From NCBI GenBank assembly GCA_043818355.1, contig JBDRFX010000008.1, positions 1 to 56,761 of the forward strand: a stretch of 56,761 nt of DNA. The letters run 5' to 3'. This stretch comes from JAHJCL01 sp043818355. Its GTDB lineage: Bacteria > Patescibacteriota > Minisyncoccia > Minisyncoccales > DG-74-3. This document shows positions 23,204 to 31,448 of the stretch, one piece after another; position 1 is the first letter of the stretch, and every line of letters starts with the position of its first letter. The position numbers and the translations under genes were made by a program. The notes under the pieces were generated by a model, which had not been told where the DNA came from, ran no database searches, and worked only from the letters and a program-made list of their open reading frames with translations.

Positions 23204-23950
23204 ATGGCACATAAAGTACACCAAAAGATATTTAGAATAAAGGAAATGAAAGACTGGGAAACCAGGGGCTTTTACAAGAGCAAAGATTTTTCTAAATTAC
23301 TGGAAGAAGATTTTGTGATTAGAGAATTCTTGAACGAAAAATTAAAGAAAGTCGGTATTGAAAGCATTAAGATAGAACGCTTTCCTAGTAAAACCAATGT
23401 GATTATTTCAACTCTAAAGCCAGGCTTTATTATTGGTAGAGGAGGAAAAGGAATAGAAGATTTGAAGGTGGCTTTGATAAAAGAAATTTCCAAGATAAGG
23501 AAATTAAGAACTAAAAATGATCAAAAAAAGGAAGAAGACCTTCCAATGAAATCAGGAGAAATAAGATTAGATATTCAAGAAGTTAAAAATCCTTGGGGTT
23601 CAGCTATTTTAATAGCTCAATGGATGGCTCAACAGATAGAAAGAAGGGTGGCTTTCAGAAGAGTATTAAAACAAGCTTTATCTAAAACTGATACAGTGAA
23701 AGAAATTAAGGGTTGCAGAGTACAGGTTGCCGGAAGACTGAATGGAGTAGAAATTGCTAGAAAAGAATGGTTACAACAAGGCAAGATGCCAAGAAACAAT
23801 TTGAGAGCTGACATTGATTATGCCGCATACGAAGCCAATTGTACCTATGGAGTAGTTGGAATAAAGGTTTGGGTTTATAAGGGAGAAAAATTTGAAGAAA
23901 AACAAGAAGAAAAGAAAGCAAAAACAGAAAAGAAAAGCATTGTAAAATAA
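23204..23950 (+). CDS. rpsC: 30S ribosomal protein S3
   Basis: 248 residues. The KH domain has KPGFIIGRGGKGIEDL (GxxG loop), and the C-terminal domain has GCRVQVAGRLNGVEIARKEW and NLRADIDYAAYEA. A Lys/Glu-rich tail of about 25 residues closes it. S3 is part of the mRNA entry channel. Confidence 0.97.
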   Translation: MAHKVHQKIFRIKEMKDWETRGFYKSKDFSKLLEEDFVIREFLNEKLKKVGIESIKIERFPSKTNVIISTLKPGFIIGRGGKGIEDLKVALIKEISKIRKLRTKNDQKKEEDLPMKSGEIRLDIQEVKNPWGSAILIAQWMAQQIERRVAFRRVLKQALSKTDTVKEIKGCRVQVAGRLNGVEIARKEWLQQGKMPRNNLRADIDYAAYEANCTYGVVGIKVWVYKGEKFEEKQEEKKAKTEKKSIVK

Positions 23951-23954
23951 AAAC

Positions 23955-24368
23955 ATGGCTATATTAACACCCAAAAAAGTTAAACATAGAAAACAGTTTA
24001 AGGCACGAACCAAAGGTATATCTCAAAAAGGAAATACTATTGCTTTCGGATCTTTTGCCTTGAAATCTATGGGAACTAAATGGATTACTGCCCGTCAGAT
24101 AGAAGCTTCTAGAAGAGCTATTATGAGATATTTAAAAAAAGGAGGAAAGCTTTGGATTAGAATGTTTCCAGATAGATCTGTTACTAAAAAAGGTGGAGAA
24201 GTTGGTATGGGTGGAGGAAAAGGGAAGGTAGATCATTATATTTTTCCAATTAAAGCTGGTAGAATAATGTTTGAATTAGCTGGAGTGACAGAAGAGATAG
24301 CCATAGAGGCTTTTAGAAAGGCTTCTGATAAAATGCCAATCAAGACAAAATTTATTAAAAAAGATTAG
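23955..24368 (+). CDS. rplP: 50S ribosomal protein L16
   Basis: 137 residues, start MAILTPKKVKHRKQFKAR. The QIEASRRAIMRYLKKGGKLWIRMFPD segment and the GGGKGKVDHYIFPIK segment are typical. L16 stabilises the A-site tRNA. One base before rpmC. Confidence 0.97.
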   Translation: MAILTPKKVKHRKQFKARTKGISQKGNTIAFGSFALKSMGTKWITARQIEASRRAIMRYLKKGGKLWIRMFPDRSVTKKGGEVGMGGGKGKVDHYIFPIKAGRIMFELAGVTEEIAIEAFRKASDKMPIKTKFIKKD

Positions 24369-24369
24369 T

Positions 24370-24552
24370 ATGAAATTTGTTGAATTAATTAAAAAGGACA
24401 AAAAAGAACTGACAACATTGTTGGCCGAAAAGCGTGATAAATTGAGAGCTTTAAGATTTGGTTTGGCTGCAGGAAGAGCAAAGAATATTAGAGAAGTGAG
24501 AGTTTTAAAAAGAGATATAGCCAAAATTTTGACTAAAATTTCAAATATTTAA
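24370..24552 (+). CDS. rpmC: 50S ribosomal protein L29
   Basis: 60 residues, two predicted helices, with KRDKLRALRFGLAAGRAKN in the middle and KRDIAKILT near the end, as in uL29 (usually 60-70 residues). Placed between rplP and rpsQ as in most bacteria. Confidence 0.93.
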   Translation: MKFVELIKKDKKELTTLLAEKRDKLRALRFGLAAGRAKNIREVRVLKRDIAKILTKISNI

Positions 24553-24556
24553 AATT

Positions 24557-24790
24557 ATGCCTAAAAAACAATTAGAAGGAATAATAGTTTCTGACAAAAT
24601 GGATAAAACCGTTGTGGTTAAAGTTGAAAGAATGAAAGAGCATCCCAAATACAAGAAAAGATATAGAGTGCATAAAAAATTTAAAGCTCATGACGAAAAG
24701 GGTGAATTGAAAGTTAACGACAGAGTTGTTATCGAAGAATGTAGTCCTATTAGTAAAGATAAAAATTGGAGGGTGATTAAAAAATTATGA
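24557..24790 (+). CDS. rpsQ: 30S ribosomal protein S17
   Basis: 77 residues with GIIVSDKMDKTVVVKVER, HPKYKKRYRVHKKFKAHDE and VIEECSPISKDKNWRVI. Its last codons overlap the rplN start by four bases (ATGA), implying coupled translation. Confidence 0.97.
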   Translation: MPKKQLEGIIVSDKMDKTVVVKVERMKEHPKYKKRYRVHKKFKAHDEKGELKVNDRVVIEECSPISKDKNWRVIKKL

Positions 24791-25158
24791 TTCAAGAAAG
24801 ATCAATGTTAAATGTAGCGGATAATTCTGGAGCTAGATTGGTGCAATGCATCCGTGTTTTGGGTAGTACTCGCAAAAGATATGCTGGAATTGGTGAAATT
24901 ATAGTAGTGGCCGTTAAGATAGCAGAACCCAGAAGACCCGTTAAAAAACATGAGGTTGTTAGAGCCGTCATTGTCAGACAGAAAAAGAATTTTAAAAGAA
25001 AAGATGGATCTTACATTAAATTTGACGATAATGCAGTTGTTATTTTAGAAGGGCAAACCAAAGAACCAAAGGGTGGAAGAATGTTGGGACCTATTGCGCG
25101 TGAATTAAGAGAGAAAGGATTTGACAAAATAGCATCTTTAGCTAAAGATTTGATTTAA
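24787..25158 (+). CDS. rplN: 50S ribosomal protein L14
   Basis: 123 residues, MIQERSMLNVADNSGARLVQC at the start and VILEGQTKEPKGGRMLGPIARELR near the end; standard length of 122-123. It sits at the subunit interface. Coupled to rpsQ by overlap. Confidence 0.98.
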   Translation: MIQERSMLNVADNSGARLVQCIRVLGSTRKRYAGIGEIIVVAVKIAEPRRPVKKHEVVRAVIVRQKKNFKRKDGSYIKFDDNAVVILEGQTKEPKGGRMLGPIARELREKGFDKIASLAKDLI

Positions 25159-25168
25159 TCTTACTATT

Positions 25169-25474
25169 ATGAAAATCAAGAAGAACGACACAGTATTAAT
25201 AATATCAGGTAAATATTCCAAAAAAACAGGCAAAGTTTTAAGGGTTTTTCCAAAAGAAGAGAAAGTTTTAGTTGAGGGAATTAATTTGAAGAAAAAACAT
25301 CAAAAACCCAAAAGATCTGGAGACAAGGGAGAAATTATAACAATTCCAGCCCCAATGCAGGTTTCTAATGTTAAACTTATTTGCCCAAAGTGTGCTAAAG
25401 CTGTTAGAGTGGGATATAGAACAGAGGGAGGAAAGAAATATAGAATTTGTAAAAAATGCGACAAGGCTATTTAA
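25169..25474 (+). CDS. rplX: 50S ribosomal protein L24
   Basis: 101 residues: KOW motif at the N-terminus (KKNDTVLIISGKYSKKTGKVL), then NLKKKHQKP, and a C-terminal zinc-ribbon-like part with CPKC and CKKC pairs. Normal for Gram-positive-type L24. Confidence 0.96.
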   Translation: MKIKKNDTVLIISGKYSKKTGKVLRVFPKEEKVLVEGINLKKKHQKPKRSGDKGEIITIPAPMQVSNVKLICPKCAKAVRVGYRTEGGKKYRICKKCDKAI

Positions 25475-25478
25475 TATC

Positions 25479-26036
25479 ATGAAAACATTAAAAGAAAAAT
25501 ACGAAAAGGAGGTTATTCCAGCCATGAAAGAGCAGTTTGGTTATAAAAATAACATGGCTATCCCTAAAATTGAAAAAGTAGTTATCAATATTGGTTTTGG
25601 TAAAAAAGTAGCTGGAAAGACTGGAGACGAAAGAAAGAAGATTGCAGAGACCATAAGGAATGACATAAAGATAATTGCTGGTCAGACTCCTGTTTTAACT
25701 AGAGCCAAGAAATCCATTTCAAGTTTTAAAGTTAGAGAGGGAATGGCTGTTGGGGCATCTGTTACTTTGAGGGGTCCCAAGATGAGAGATTTTTTAGAAA
25801 GGGTTATTAATATTGTTTTACCAAGAACAAGAGACTTTCAAGGATTAAACATTAAATCAATTGATAAGGGAGGAAATTTAACTTTTTCTATTCTTGAACA
25901 TATCGCTTTTCCAGAAATAGAACCAGAAAAAGTTAGAGAAATATTAAGTTTAGAAATAACAGTAGTAACTACCGCTCAAGATCAAGAAAGAGGTTTGGCA
26001 TTATTAAGATTATTAGGTTTTCCAATCAAAAAATAA
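25479..26036 (+). CDS. rplE: 50S ribosomal protein L5
   Basis: 185 residues from ATG 25479 (MKTLKEKYEKEV); a longer frame from 25368 overlaps rplX and is rejected. The core has IPKIEKVVINIGFGK, the TPVLTRAKKSISSFKVREG stretch and FLERVINIVLPRTRDFQG. L5 binds 5S rRNA. Confidence 0.97.
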   Translation: MKTLKEKYEKEVIPAMKEQFGYKNNMAIPKIEKVVINIGFGKKVAGKTGDERKKIAETIRNDIKIIAGQTPVLTRAKKSISSFKVREGMAVGASVTLRGPKMRDFLERVINIVLPRTRDFQGLNIKSIDKGGNLTFSILEHIAFPEIEPEKVREILSLEITVVTTAQDQERGLALLRLLGFPIKK

Positions 26037-26037
26037 A

Positions 26038-26223
26038 ATGGCAATTAAGTCCGCAATAGCAAAAGCTAACAAAAAACCAAAGTTTTCATCCAGAAAAGAA
26101 AATCGTTGTTTTAAATGTGGTAGAGGAAGGGGATATATGAGAGCTTTTGGTTTATGTAGAATTTGTTTTAGAGAAATGGCTAACAAAGGTCTTATTCCTG
26201 GAGTTAAAAAAAGTAGCTGGTAA
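26038..26223 (+). CDS. rpsZ: 30S ribosomal protein S14, zinc type
   Basis: 61 residues with CFKCGRGRGYMRAFGLCRIC (C-x2-C-x12-C-x2-C). This is the short zinc-binding form, and no second rpsN is visible in the window. One base after rplE. Confidence 0.96.
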   Translation: MAIKSAIAKANKKPKFSSRKENRCFKCGRGRGYMRAFGLCRICFREMANKGLIPGVKKSSW

Positions 26224-26229
26224 AATATA

Positions 26230-26622
26230 ATGACAGATAAAATTACTGACATGTTAAATAGAATTAAGAATGCTCAAGCTGTTAATCACAAAACAGTTGA
26301 GATGCCTTTTTCTAAATTTAAATTTGCAGTAGCTAAGGTTTTAGAAACTAATGGTTTTATCGGGAAGATTGAAAAAAAAGGAAGAAAGACTAAAAAAGTT
26401 TTAGAAATTGTTTTAAAATATAATGACGACAAGACACCAGCCATGAATGGCTTTAAGAAAATTTCAAAACCTGGCCAAAGAATTTATCAGTCTCATACTG
26501 AAATCAATAGGGTAAAGTCGGGTCTAGGAAAAGCTGTTGTGTCTACCTCAAAAGGACTTTTGATAGATGATCAAGTAAGATTTAGAAAAATCGGAGGAGA
26601 AGTATTATTCCATATTTGGTAA
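26230..26622 (+). CDS. rpsH: 30S ribosomal protein S8
   Basis: 130 residues: DKITDMLNRIKNAQAVNHKTVEMP at the start, the SKPGQRIYQSHTEI strand and the GLGKAVVSTSKGLLIDDQ loop. S8 binds 16S rRNA helix 21 and, in E. coli, represses the spc operon. Confidence 0.97.
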   Translation: MTDKITDMLNRIKNAQAVNHKTVEMPFSKFKFAVAKVLETNGFIGKIEKKGRKTKKVLEIVLKYNDDKTPAMNGFKKISKPGQRIYQSHTEINRVKSGLGKAVVSTSKGLLIDDQVRFRKIGGEVLFHIW

Positions 26623-26627
26623 AACAT

Positions 26628-27176
26628 ATGTCAAGAATAGGTAAAAAACCAATTTTAATACCGCAAGGAGTAAGTATTGCAATAGACGGAGAAACCGTTA
26701 AGGTTTCAGGTCCAAAAGGAAACTTGGAGCAAGTAGTCAGATCAGAAATTAAAGTTGAAATTCAGGATGGTCAGATAATTGTTTCCCCAACCAATGAAAC
26801 CAAGGAAGTTAGAGCTTATTGGGGTCTTTTTCGCAGTTTAATCGCCAATATGGTAGAAGGTGTAGTAAGTGGATTTGAAAAGAAACTAGAAATATCAGGA
26901 TTGGGATATAGGGCTGCTATGGAGGGAAGAGATATAGTTTTACAAGTTGGTTTTTCTCATCCTGTTAAAGTTACTGTTCCTGAAGGAGTTGAAGTTTCTG
27001 TAGAGAAAAATATTATTACGGTAAGCGGATTAGACAAAGGAATAGTTACTCACACTGCTGCTAGAATTAGAAAAACAAAACCAGCTGAACCCTATAAAGG
27101 TAAAGGTTTGAAATATGAAGGAGAACAAATTAGAAGAAAAACCGGTAAGAGAGTTGGATCTGGTAGTGCCGCTTAA
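26628..27176 (+). CDS. rplF: 50S ribosomal protein L6
   Basis: 182 residues from ATG 26628 (MSRIGKKPI); an upstream ATG at 26616 lies inside rpsH and is rejected. The GLGYRAAMEG segment and the EPYKGKGLKYEGEQIRRKTGK C-terminus are typical of uL6. Confidence 0.97.
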   Translation: MSRIGKKPILIPQGVSIAIDGETVKVSGPKGNLEQVVRSEIKVEIQDGQIIVSPTNETKEVRAYWGLFRSLIANMVEGVVSGFEKKLEISGLGYRAAMEGRDIVLQVGFSHPVKVTVPEGVEVSVEKNIITVSGLDKGIVTHTAARIRKTKPAEPYKGKGLKYEGEQIRRKTGKRVGSGSAA

Positions 27177-27186
27177 TTTAAAAAAC

Positions 27187-27540
27187 ATGATTAATCCAAA
27201 AATAAAAATTGAAAAAAGACAGAGAAGACATAGGAGGGTGAGAGCTAAAATTTCAGGTACCAAAGAAAGACCTAGGCTTTGTGTTTTTAGATCTAATCAA
27301 CATATATATGCTCAGTTAATTGATGACGAAAGTAAGAAAGTTTTACTTTCCTCAAATGATTTAAAAATTAAAAAAACAGAAGGCAAAATAATACAAGCTT
27401 TAGAATTGGGAAAAGCTGTAGCCAAAGAAGCTGTAGAGAAAGGAATTAAAGAGGTTGTCTTTGATAGAGCGGGGTATATTTACCATGGTAGAGTTAAGGC
27501 TTTGGCCGAAGGAGCCAGAGAGGGAGGATTGAAATTCTAA
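27187..27540 (+). CDS. rplR: 50S ribosomal protein L18
   Basis: 117 residues from ATG 27187 (MINPKIKIEKRQRRHRR); a longer frame from 27115 overlaps rplF and is rejected. Segments GTKERPRLCVFRSNQHIYAQ and FDRAGYIYHGRVKALAEGAREGG are typical. L18 carries 5S rRNA with L5. Confidence 0.97.
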   Translation: MINPKIKIEKRQRRHRRVRAKISGTKERPRLCVFRSNQHIYAQLIDDESKKVLLSSNDLKIKKTEGKIIQALELGKAVAKEAVEKGIKEVVFDRAGYIYHGRVKALAEGAREGGLKF

Positions 27541-27550
27541 ACAAAAAATT

Positions 27551-28093
27551 ATGATTACTGAAAAACCAAAAAATTATAGAAAGAGACCACCAAGAAAAAA
27601 AGAGGATGACCTTGATTCTCAGCTTTTAGATTTAGCTAGAGTGGTTAGAATGACAGCTGCTGGTCGTAGATTAAGATTTAGAGCAGTAGTTATTATTGGA
27701 GATAAAAAGGGAAGTATTGGTTTAGGGGTTGCCAAGGGGCAAGATGTTTCTTTGGCCATGGAAAAAGCTAGGAGAATAGCTAAAAAAAATATGGTTAAGA
27801 TTGAGATGACAGAAGATTCTATCCCTCATGAAGTTGAAGCTAAATTTGGCTCAGCTAGAGTTTTATTGAAACCTCAAAGAAAAGGAAGGGGATTGATAGC
27901 CGGAGGAACAGTTAGAATTATTTGTACTTTAGTTGGAATTAAGAATGTTTCATCTAAAATGTTGAGTAAAACTAAGAATAAATTGAATAACGCAAGAGTT
28001 ACCATTAAGGCTTTGGAAAAATTGAGACTTCAACAAGACGATCAGAAAAAAGTTGAAGTTAAAACTGAAATAGAAGAGTTAAAAGTTTTTTAA
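27551..28093 (+). CDS. rpsE: 30S ribosomal protein S5
   Basis: 180 residues. The core has VVRMTAAGRRLRFRAVVIIGDKKG and the GSARVLLKPQRKGRGLIAGG segment. The N-terminal 20 residues are Lys/Arg-rich. Only four bases separate it from rplO; in most bacteria rpmD (L30) lies at this point. Confidence 0.97.
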   Translation: MITEKPKNYRKRPPRKKEDDLDSQLLDLARVVRMTAAGRRLRFRAVVIIGDKKGSIGLGVAKGQDVSLAMEKARRIAKKNMVKIEMTEDSIPHEVEAKFGSARVLLKPQRKGRGLIAGGTVRIICTLVGIKNVSSKMLSKTKNKLNNARVTIKALEKLRLQQDDQKKVEVKTEIEELKVF

Positions 28094-28097
28094 ATAT

Positions 28098-28538
28098 ATG
28101 CAACTACACGAATTAAAAATTAAAAATCCCAATAAAGATAGAAAAAGAGTAGGAAGGGGAGGCAAAAGAGGTACGTACTCTGGTAAGGGACAAAAAGGAC
28201 AAAAATCAAGATCAGGACATTCTTTCCAACCCGCTATCCGTAATTTAATTAAAAGATATCATAAATTAAGAGGTTATAGATTGGGAAGGAGAGACGATAA
28301 ATACTCTATTGTAAATCTCGGAATTATAGAGAAGACTTTTTCTGTTGAAGAAGTTGTTAATGTTGAAACCTTGGTTACAAAAGGAATTATTCGTAAAATT
28401 AAAGGTAGATTTCCTAAAATTAAAGTTTTAGGGAATGGGGAAATTATCAAAAAACTTGTTTTTGAAAATTGTGAAGTTTCTGCGAAAGCTAAAGAAAAAA
28501 TTGAGAAAGTGGGAGGAACAATTAAGATTAGTAAATAA
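28098..28538 (+). CDS. rplO: 50S ribosomal protein L15
   Basis: 146 residues, with the Gly/Lys-rich N-terminal loop KRVGRGGKRGTYSGKGQKG and the RLGRRDDKYSIVNL segment. Length is normal. Lies directly after rpsE and before secY. Confidence 0.97.
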   Translation: MQLHELKIKNPNKDRKRVGRGGKRGTYSGKGQKGQKSRSGHSFQPAIRNLIKRYHKLRGYRLGRRDDKYSIVNLGIIEKTFSVEEVVNVETLVTKGIIRKIKGRFPKIKVLGNGEIIKKLVFENCEVSAKAKEKIEKVGGTIKISK

Positions 28539-28543
28539 ATTCT

Positions 28544-29818
28544 ATGTTTAAGAAAATTGTTCAAATATTTAAAGATAAAGAGTTAAGGAATAAGATGCTC
28601 TTTATTTTAATGTGTTTTGCTATTTTTAGATTAATGGCTAACATCCCAATTCCTGGAGTAGACCCCGAGAATCTTAAGAAACTCTTTACTGATTTTCAAG
28701 CCTTTGGATTATTGAACTTGTTTACAGGAGGAGCCCTAGAGAATCTATCTATTGTTATGTTGGGAGTTGGACCATATATTACAGCTAGTATTATTTTTCA
28801 GCTTTTAACAATGATTTTTCCTCAAATTGAAGAAATGTATAAAGAAGAAGGTGAGGCAGGAAAGCAAAAATTTAATCAATATACTAGAATAGCGACAGTG
28901 CCCTTGGCTATGTTGCAGGGTTATAGCATGTTATCTCTTTTTGAAAAAAGAGAGATTATTGGAGCTATGGACCCTATGGGTCTCATTACTTCAGCCCTAA
29001 CAATCACGGCCGGTACTATTATTTTAATGTGGTTAGGGGAATTAGTTTCAGAAAAAGGAATTGGAGAAGGCGTTTCCTTGTTTATTTTTGCTGGTATTGC
29101 AGCCGACTTTCCTAGTAATTTATTACAGATATTTTCTTCTTGGACAATAAGCCAATTACCATCTTATGTCTTGTTTTTTGTAATGGCATTTTTAATTATT
29201 ACAGGAGTAGTTTTGGTTAATGAAGGAAAGCGCAATATTCCTGTTTCTTATGCAAAGCGCGTAAGGGGTGGAAAAATGTATGGAGGAAGTTCTACTTTTT
29301 TGCCTTTAAACATTAATCCAGCAGGAGTAATGCCTATTATTTTTTCTTTGTCTTTCTTAACCTTGCCAGCCATGCTTGGTAGTTTATTGGGAGGAGGGGA
29401 TACTGGAGTAGCTGGCTTCTTAATGAAAGTGGCTGGATTTTTTGAAAATTCCATTGCATACGCTATAGTATACTTTATTCTCGTCTTTGGATTTACTTAT
29501 TTTTATACCATGATTACTTTTGATCCTAGTAATATTGCTGACAATCTAAAGAAAATGGGAGGATTTGTTCCAGGAATAAGGCCAGGCGAATCTACGGTTC
29601 GTTATTTATCTACTGTATTGAATAGAATATTGCCCTTTGGAGCTTTGTTCTTGGGAATAATTGCAGTTTTGCCTCAGTTTATTGGAAACATTACAGGTAT
29701 TTTTGCTTTTAGATTTTTGATAGGAGGAACTTCGTTGCTGATTGTGGTTAGTGTTGTTTTAGAGACAATGCGCCAGATTAATGCCCAGTTGCAAATGAGA
29801 GAATACGATACATTCTAA
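28544..29818 (+). CDS. secY: Preprotein translocase subunit SecY
   Basis: 424 residues with about ten membrane segments. Landmarks: RLMANIPIPGVDP near the start, GIGEGVSLFIFAGI, the PVSYAKRVRGGKMYGG cytoplasmic loop, NPAGVMPIIFS and GIRPGESTVRYL. It forms the protein-conducting channel with SecE and SecG, which are not in this window. Six bases after rplO and followed by a terminator. Confidence 0.97.
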   Translation: MFKKIVQIFKDKELRNKMLFILMCFAIFRLMANIPIPGVDPENLKKLFTDFQAFGLLNLFTGGALENLSIVMLGVGPYITASIIFQLLTMIFPQIEEMYKEEGEAGKQKFNQYTRIATVPLAMLQGYSMLSLFEKREIIGAMDPMGLITSALTITAGTIILMWLGELVSEKGIGEGVSLFIFAGIAADFPSNLLQIFSSWTISQLPSYVLFFVMAFLIITGVVLVNEGKRNIPVSYAKRVRGGKMYGGSSTFLPLNINPAGVMPIIFSLSFLTLPAMLGSLLGGGDTGVAGFLMKVAGFFENSIAYAIVYFILVFGFTYFYTMITFDPSNIADNLKKMGGFVPGIRPGESTVRYLSTVLNRILPFGALFLGIIAVLPQFIGNITGIFAFRFLIGGTSLLIVVSVVLETMRQINAQLQMREYDTF

Positions 29819-29831
29819 AATTTAAATAATC

Positions 29832-29858
29832 AAAGGCGGGTATATTCCCGTCTTTTTT
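29832..29858 (+). terminator. Terminator at the end of the ribosomal/secY operon
   Basis: GGCGGG (29835-29840), loop TATATT, CCCGTC (29847-29852), then TTTTTT. The T run merges with the -10 of the next gene. Confidence 0.85.
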
Positions 29859-29866
29859 GATATAAT
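29858..29866 (+). promoter_or_regulatory. Extended -10 promoter of adk
   Basis: TG (29858-29859), one base, TATAAT (29861-29866), 14 bases before the adk ATG. It lets adk-map be expressed apart from the ribosomal genes. Confidence 0.5.
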
Positions 29867-29880
29867 AGAAAAACAAAGAT

Positions 29881-30573
29881 ATGAAAAAACAAAAAGCTAT
29901 TATGGTCATTGGTTCTCCAGGAGCTGGAAAGGGAACACAAGTTAATTTGTTGTCAGAAAAATTAGGTTTTTATCATTTTAAAACTAGCGCTATAGTGGGA
30001 AGAATTATTGAAGAAGCAGATCCAGGTTCTTTTGTAGAAATTGAAGGTGATAAGTATTATTTTGAAGAGCAGAAGAAATTAAGAGCAGATGGCAAACTAT
30101 GGGACGATGCTTTTGTTACTTATTTTACCAATGAAAAGGTTAAAGAGCTTCATGGGGAGGGTAAAAACATTATTTTTGATGGTTATCCTAGAACCCTATA
30201 TGAAGCAAAACATACAATCCCTATTTTAAAAGATTTATATGGGAAGGATAATGTTGAATTTTTATATATTGAAATTTCAGAGGAAGAGGCTATTTTTAGA
30301 AATACTCACAGGCGTGAATGTGAATTAATGCGCCACCCTGTATTGTATTCTGAAGAAAACTCTAAATTAACTAAATGCCAAATAGATGGTTCAGATTTAG
30401 TAGAAAGGAAAGATGATGATTCAGAAATTATTAAGGTTAGATTGAGAGAATTTAGAGAAAAAACTATGCCCATTCTGAGCGTTGTTGAAGAAGAAAATAT
30501 CAAGATTCATAATATCAATGGTTCTCCTGCTCCAGTTAAGGTTTTTAAGAATGTCCTAAAAGCAATTGAATGA
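29881..30573 (+). CDS. adk: Adenylate kinase
   Basis: 230 residues with the exact P-loop GSPGAGKGTQ (residues 11-20), the NMP-binding FDGYPRTLYEA segment, and a LID with RRECELMRHP and a later KCQIDGSDL, giving Cys, His, Cys and Asp at the positions that hold zinc or a hydrogen-bond network in other Adks. Standard position between secY and map. It overlaps map by four bases (ATGA). It balances AMP, ADP and ATP. Compare the longer paralogue at 12657-13736. Confidence 0.92.
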   Translation: MKKQKAIMVIGSPGAGKGTQVNLLSEKLGFYHFKTSAIVGRIIEEADPGSFVEIEGDKYYFEEQKKLRADGKLWDDAFVTYFTNEKVKELHGEGKNIIFDGYPRTLYEAKHTIPILKDLYGKDNVEFLYIEISEEEAIFRNTHRRECELMRHPVLYSEENSKLTKCQIDGSDLVERKDDDSEIIKVRLREFREKTMPILSVVEEENIKIHNINGSPAPVKVFKNVLKAIE

Positions 30574-31310
30574 TTCCAATCAAATCAGAAAAAGAAATTG
30601 AGATAATGGCTGAGAACGGAAAAATTTTATCTTCTATTTTAAAAGAGATAAGAGAAAAGGCTGTTATGGGTATTGAAACACAAGAACTAAATAAGATTGC
30701 TGAAGTCCTTATTTCTCAATATGGAACGCCTTCCTTTAAAGGATATGATAATTTTCCTGCCGGTCTTTGTGTTTCTATAAACGAAGAAATAGTTCATGGG
30801 ACTCCCTCTAAGAGAAAGCTTAAAGAAGGAGACATTGTTTCGCTTGATATTGGTCTTTATAGAAATGAATTTCATGTAGATATGGCCACCACTTTTGCCA
30901 TAGGAAGTATTCCACCAGAAGCTCAGAAATTAATTCAAGTTGGAAAAAAATCATTGAAAAGAGGCATTAAGAAGATTAAAGTGGGGAATACTTTTGGAGA
31001 CATTGGAAATACCATTCAGAGATATGTTGAAGATCAGGGTTTTGCGGTAGTGAGAGATTTATGTGGTCATGGGATAGGAAGAAATCTTCACGAGGATCCT
31101 CAAATTTTGAATTATGGAAAAAGACATAAGGGAATGGAAATTCAAGAGGGCATGGTTTTTTGTTTAGAGCCAATGGTTACAGCAGGTAGTTATGAGATTG
31201 AACTTACTAAAGATGGGTCTGGATATAAGACAATAGACAATTCTTTATCGGTTCATTTTGAGCACACTATAGCTGTTACTAAGAATGGGGTTAAGATATT
31301 AACAGAATAA
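30570..31310 (+). CDS. map: Methionine aminopeptidase, type I
   Basis: 246 residues. Metal ligands are seen in the SLDIGLYRNEFHVDMATTF segment (two Asp), CGHGIGRNLHEDPQI (His), and the later FCLEPMV and HFEHTIAV (two Glu with His). It removes the N-terminal Met from new proteins. Coupled to adk by a four-base overlap; the last gene before the mobile element. Confidence 0.96.
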   Translation: MIPIKSEKEIEIMAENGKILSSILKEIREKAVMGIETQELNKIAEVLISQYGTPSFKGYDNFPAGLCVSINEEIVHGTPSKRKLKEGDIVSLDIGLYRNEFHVDMATTFAIGSIPPEAQKLIQVGKKSLKRGIKKIKVGNTFGDIGNTIQRYVEDQGFAVVRDLCGHGIGRNLHEDPQILNYGKRHKGMEIQEGMVFCLEPMVTAGSYEIELTKDGSGYKTIDNSLSVHFEHTIAVTKNGVKILTE

Positions 31311-31337
31311 AAAGTTCATTAGTTGTTGCTTATTAAT

Positions 31338-31402
31338 TTTGATTGGTAGAGAGAAATCTCTGCCAGTTTTGTTGTGAGAAGAGAAATTTATGTTAAAATT
31401 AA
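31338..31402 (+). repeat. 65-bp direct repeat, copy 1
   Basis: Identical to 32170-32234. It contains an 8-bp hairpin GGTAGAGA/TCTCTGCC with GAAA loop (31345-31364) and an extended -10 (TG, T, TAAAAT at 31391-31399) that could drive the transposase. Confidence 0.9.
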
Positions 31403-31410
31403 AGAATTAC

Positions 31411-31431
31411 CAACGAGACCCGGCCTCGTTG
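31411..31431 (+). repeat. REP-like palindrome, copy 1 (mRNA leader)
   Basis: Arms CAACGAG and CTCGTTG around the 7 bases ACCCGGC, with inner C/G pairs. It lies between the promoter in the direct repeat and the preferred ATG 31449, so it would form a hairpin in the transposase leader. Confidence 0.8.
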
Positions 31432-31448
31432 ATTTAAATCATAATCAT

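Noticed and set aside
31374..31448. Upstream GTG start for the transposase
   Set aside because: It precedes the -10 box at 31391-31399 and adds 25 residues absent from the family; ATG 31449 gives the normal RAYT start.
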